Of a DNA stretch of 7,573 bases, positions 6,275 to 7,573 are shown piece by piece. Numbering within the stretch: the first letter of the stretch is position 1; every line of letters begins with the position of its first letter. Made by a program: the position numbers and the translations under genes. The notes beneath the pieces were generated by a model. The model was not told the DNA's origin, made no database searches, and worked only from the letters and a program-made list of their open reading frames with translations. This stretch comes from Actinomycetes bacterium (lineage in GTDB: Bacteria > Actinomycetota > Actinomycetes > S36-B12 > GCA-2699445). The stretch covers positions 1 through 7,573 of the forward strand of contig JAHZKU010000081.1 of assembly GCA_022600255.1 (NCBI GenBank), read 5' to 3'.

Positions 6275-6302
6275 AGCCTAGCGGCGCGGGATCGCTTGTC
6301 AC
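6275..6302 (-). promoter_or_regulatory. Promoter of the ligase-amidohydrolase operon
   Basis: On the minus strand GTGACA (6302-6297, five of six to TTGACA) is followed after 16 bases by TAGGCT (6280-6275, a TANNNT -10). Transcription would start near 6268 and give a leader of about 33 bases containing the AAGGAG ribosome site. The pieces fit together well, but the call is by consensus only. Confidence 0.5.
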
Positions 6303-6459
6303 CTGCCAACAAGCCCGAGGAGCGGAATCGGAACGCTCTGTGTGCGGCGGTCTGCCCAGCCTGGCGGTCCTGCCCGCAGCCAGGTCGGCGGGGATACCAC
6401 CGCCCGCTAGGAAGGTAATGCCCCCCGGCCCTGCCACTCCCAACCAACCTAGATCTGCG

Positions 6460-6501
6460 CATCCCAACCCGTTTGCTGCCGATTCCACTCCGCTTGCTGC
6501 C
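6460..6501. repeat. Two-copy imperfect 21-bp tandem repeat
   Basis: Positions 6460-6480 and 6481-6501 are adjacent 21-base units that agree at 16 of 21 positions and share the end TTTGCTGCC/CTTGCTGCC. The unit length is a multiple of three. It lies in the non-coding stretch between the DUF1801 gene and the ligase. Confidence 0.55.
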
Positions 6502-6570
6502 CATACTGCGTCCGTCGGCAGCCCAGTACCGCAATGACGGCGCGGAGCCAGTAGCGACCGGTGGTCTGGG

Positions 6571-6921
6571 TCAGGACTCGATTTGATCCAATCGCATGAC
6601 AATGAGCTGTTCCAGTAACTCTTGGGGGAGCGGGGTGTCGATTCCGAACCGCAACGCCCCCTTGCTCCATGTGTAACCGGCCAAATCCGCAGCCAACAGC
6701 GGCAGAATCGTGCCACTCATCGGATAGTAGGAGCAATGCGACTGAGCGGCACCGAACCCACCCACCAGCTTGCCGTGCACCCGATAGGCCGGCACGCCAT
6801 ACGCTAGCCCTGGTTCAGCTTCCGGCACGAGCGCCACCATCGCAGCGCGCAGGGTCTGCAGCGTCGATCGCTGTGGCTCGGGGACATCATTGAGGTACGC
6901 CTCGATCTGCTCGTCAGACAT
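6571..6921 (-). CDS. DUF1801 (YdhG-like) domain protein
   Basis: A 116-residue protein that is essentially one DUF1801 domain. Family-typical features are the N-terminal IEAYLNDVPEPQRSTLQTLR (6-25), the core AEPGLAYGVPAYRVHGKLVGGF (35-56), an aromatic HCSYYPMSG (62-70), and the KGALRFGIDTPLP segment (87-99) before a final helix. The family is widespread in bacteria and has a compact fold related to iron-chaperone frataxin-like proteins in some annotations, but its biochemical role is not established. ATG 6921 is chosen because AAGGGAG (6927-6933) lies five bases in front; a longer frame reaching 6978 has no support. The methyltransferase gene ends 75 bases upstream on the same strand and I see no separate promoter in the gap, so the two may be cotranscribed. 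No signal peptide or membrane segment is present. Confidence 0.88.
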   Translation of the reverse strand: MSDEQIEAYLNDVPEPQRSTLQTLRAAMVALVPEAEPGLAYGVPAYRVHGKLVGGFGAAQSHCSYYPMSGTILPLLAADLAGYTWSKGALRFGIDTPLPQELLEQLIVMRLDQIES

Positions 6922-6926
6922 CCAGG

Positions 6927-6933
6927 CTCCCTT
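6927..6933 (-). promoter_or_regulatory. Shine-Dalgarno of the DUF1801 gene
   Basis: Read on the minus strand this is AAGGGAG followed by CCTGG and ATG 6921. The five-base spacer is normal and fixes the start over an upstream in-frame option. Confidence 0.7.
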
Positions 6934-6996
6934 CTCGTCGCTTGCCAATGCTGGCACAGACCGGACTTGCGCAGCCAAACGCCCGGTTGCCGAGAG

Positions 6997-7557
6997 TCAC
7001 GGCGCCTTTTGACCCCAACCAATTAGCGGTCGTGCCGGTTGCCCGCCCATGGCAATTTCGAAAGCCGTTCCAACATGCACATCGGTCAGGCAGGCTCTGC
7101 GCAGTGTCTCTCGCACCTCGTCGCGGGAAAGCCCGGAATCACCGCCCGCCGTACGCTCCCAATCCCACTGCACAAAAACCCCACCGGGCCGCAGACCACC
7201 GACTAGACGCTCGACCTCGCCGGGGTAGTCGGGCAGGAAAGAGCAGACCGACGAACAAACGATCAGGTCGTAGCGTCGCTGCGGATGCAGATCCTCCAGA
7301 TGCCCCGCAAGCTCTACGGCGGACCAGTGTTGTGCCTCGATCTTCGCGCGCACCACCTCTCGCATGGCTGGCGAGGTATCCAAAGCATCCACAGCGGCGC
7401 CACTGGAGACCAGTTGCTCGGTGAGCAGCCGCACCTTGGCAGACAGCAACTCCACGACGGAAGCCTGCTGCTCCTGGTAGGCGATGAGCTTTTCGACATT
7501 CCCCACGCCCTCAAATTCGATGAGCATGGCGGCGATGGCCCTGCGCTCTTCGATCAT
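6997..7557 (-). CDS. Methyltransferase-like protein with degenerate SAM motif (start uncertain)
   Basis: At least 186 residues with the order of elements of a class I SAM methyltransferase, ending at TGA 6997-6999. Strand 2 with its acidic end is AAVDALDTSPAM (54-65), strand 4 is RYDLIVCSSVCSFL (95-108), and LRPGG (122-126) precedes strand 5 (VFVQWDWE). The place where motif I (ExGxGxG) should be is VVELLSAKVRL (34-44): the Glu is kept but every glycine is replaced. Either cofactor binding is lost or altered, or the protein has another role. The DNA shows no frameshift that would restore the motif. ATG 7557 has no ribosome site or -10 in the 16 bases visible before it, and the frame stays open to base 7573, so the true start may lie outside the window. 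It is upstream of, and possibly cotranscribed with, the DUF1801 gene. Substrate unknown. Confidence 0.8.
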   Translation of the reverse strand: MIEERRAIAAMLIEFEGVGNVEKLIAYQEQQASVVELLSAKVRLLTEQLVSSGAAVDALDTSPAMREVVRAKIEAQHWSAVELAGHLEDLHPQRRYDLIVCSSVCSFLPDYPGEVERLVGGLRPGGVFVQWDWERTAGGDSGLSRDEVRETLRRACLTDVHVGTAFEIAMGGQPARPLIGWGQKAP

Positions 7558-7573
7558 CTCGGCGTTGCTGGGC

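Larger units (their letters stand above)
6236..6570. other. 335-base stretch without a convincing gene
   Basis: Between the DUF1801 stop and the ligase start I see the ligase promoter and ribosome site at the low-coordinate end and a 21-bp tandem repeat near the middle. Open frames exist on both strands (for example plus 6265-6537 and minus 6273-6716), but they are low-complexity, Pro/Gly/Arg-rich, lack ribosome sites and resemble nothing I recognise. Confidence 0.5.

Noticed and set aside
6273..6716. Minus-strand open frame (147 codons) reaching from inside the DUF1801 gene into the intergenic stretch
   Set aside because: Its first half is an out-of-frame reading of DUF1801; the rest (ending GGGIPADLAAGR and onward) is Gly/Ala/Arg-rich with no ribosome site and no family resemblance.
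6942..7424. Plus-strand open frame (160 codons) opposite the second methyltransferase
   Set aside because: Basic, Pro/Arg-rich translation typical of an antisense shadow; the minus strand carries methyltransferase motifs.

Overview
The window looks like chromosomal DNA from a high-GC Gram-positive bacterium, most likely an actinomycete (Actinomycetota). This is judged from G/C-rich third codon positions, an actinobacterial-type VKOR protein, TANNNT -10 elements placed directly before start codons (leaderless genes), and the families present. No rRNA, tRNA, CRISPR array, transposase, integrase or phage gene is visible.

Layout: (1) 1-713, plus strand, the 3' part of a class I SAM-dependent methyltransferase gene cut by the window edge. 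(2) 984-2040, plus strand, a small two-helix membrane protein followed by a VKOR-family disulfide-forming membrane oxidoreductase. (3) 2150-3709, a divergent pair: a GNAT acetyltransferase on the minus strand and a secreted NodB-type polysaccharide deacetylase lipoprotein on the plus strand. Both start codons sit exactly six bases behind a TACGAT -10 hexamer, so both are probably leaderless. (4) 3825-6235, minus strand, a translationally coupled pair: a GCS2/YbdK-type carboxylate-amine ligase whose stop overlaps the GTG start of an M20 amidohydrolase, with a good promoter and Shine-Dalgarno in front. (5) 6236-6570, a stretch of about 335 bases with no convincing gene, holding that promoter and a two-copy 21-bp imperfect tandem repeat. 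(6) 6571-7573, minus strand, a DUF1801 protein preceded by a second methyltransferase whose SAM-binding glycine motif is badly degenerate; its reading frame runs open to the window edge.

The genes look like a set of small independent transcription units, mostly housekeeping or accessory enzymes, not one pathway. Two units face the cell envelope: VKOR, which would drive oxidative folding of exported proteins, and the deacetylase, which would trim cell-wall or other surface glycans. The ligase/amidohydrolase pair is the only clear two-gene metabolic unit: one enzyme predicted to make an amide bond and one predicted to cleave one, made from overlapping reading frames.

No clearly new defence or mobile system is visible. 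The points most worth a second look are the ligase/amidohydrolase pair, the mirrored leaderless promoters, and the methyltransferase with a broken motif I. All family assignments come from motif reading, without database searches.
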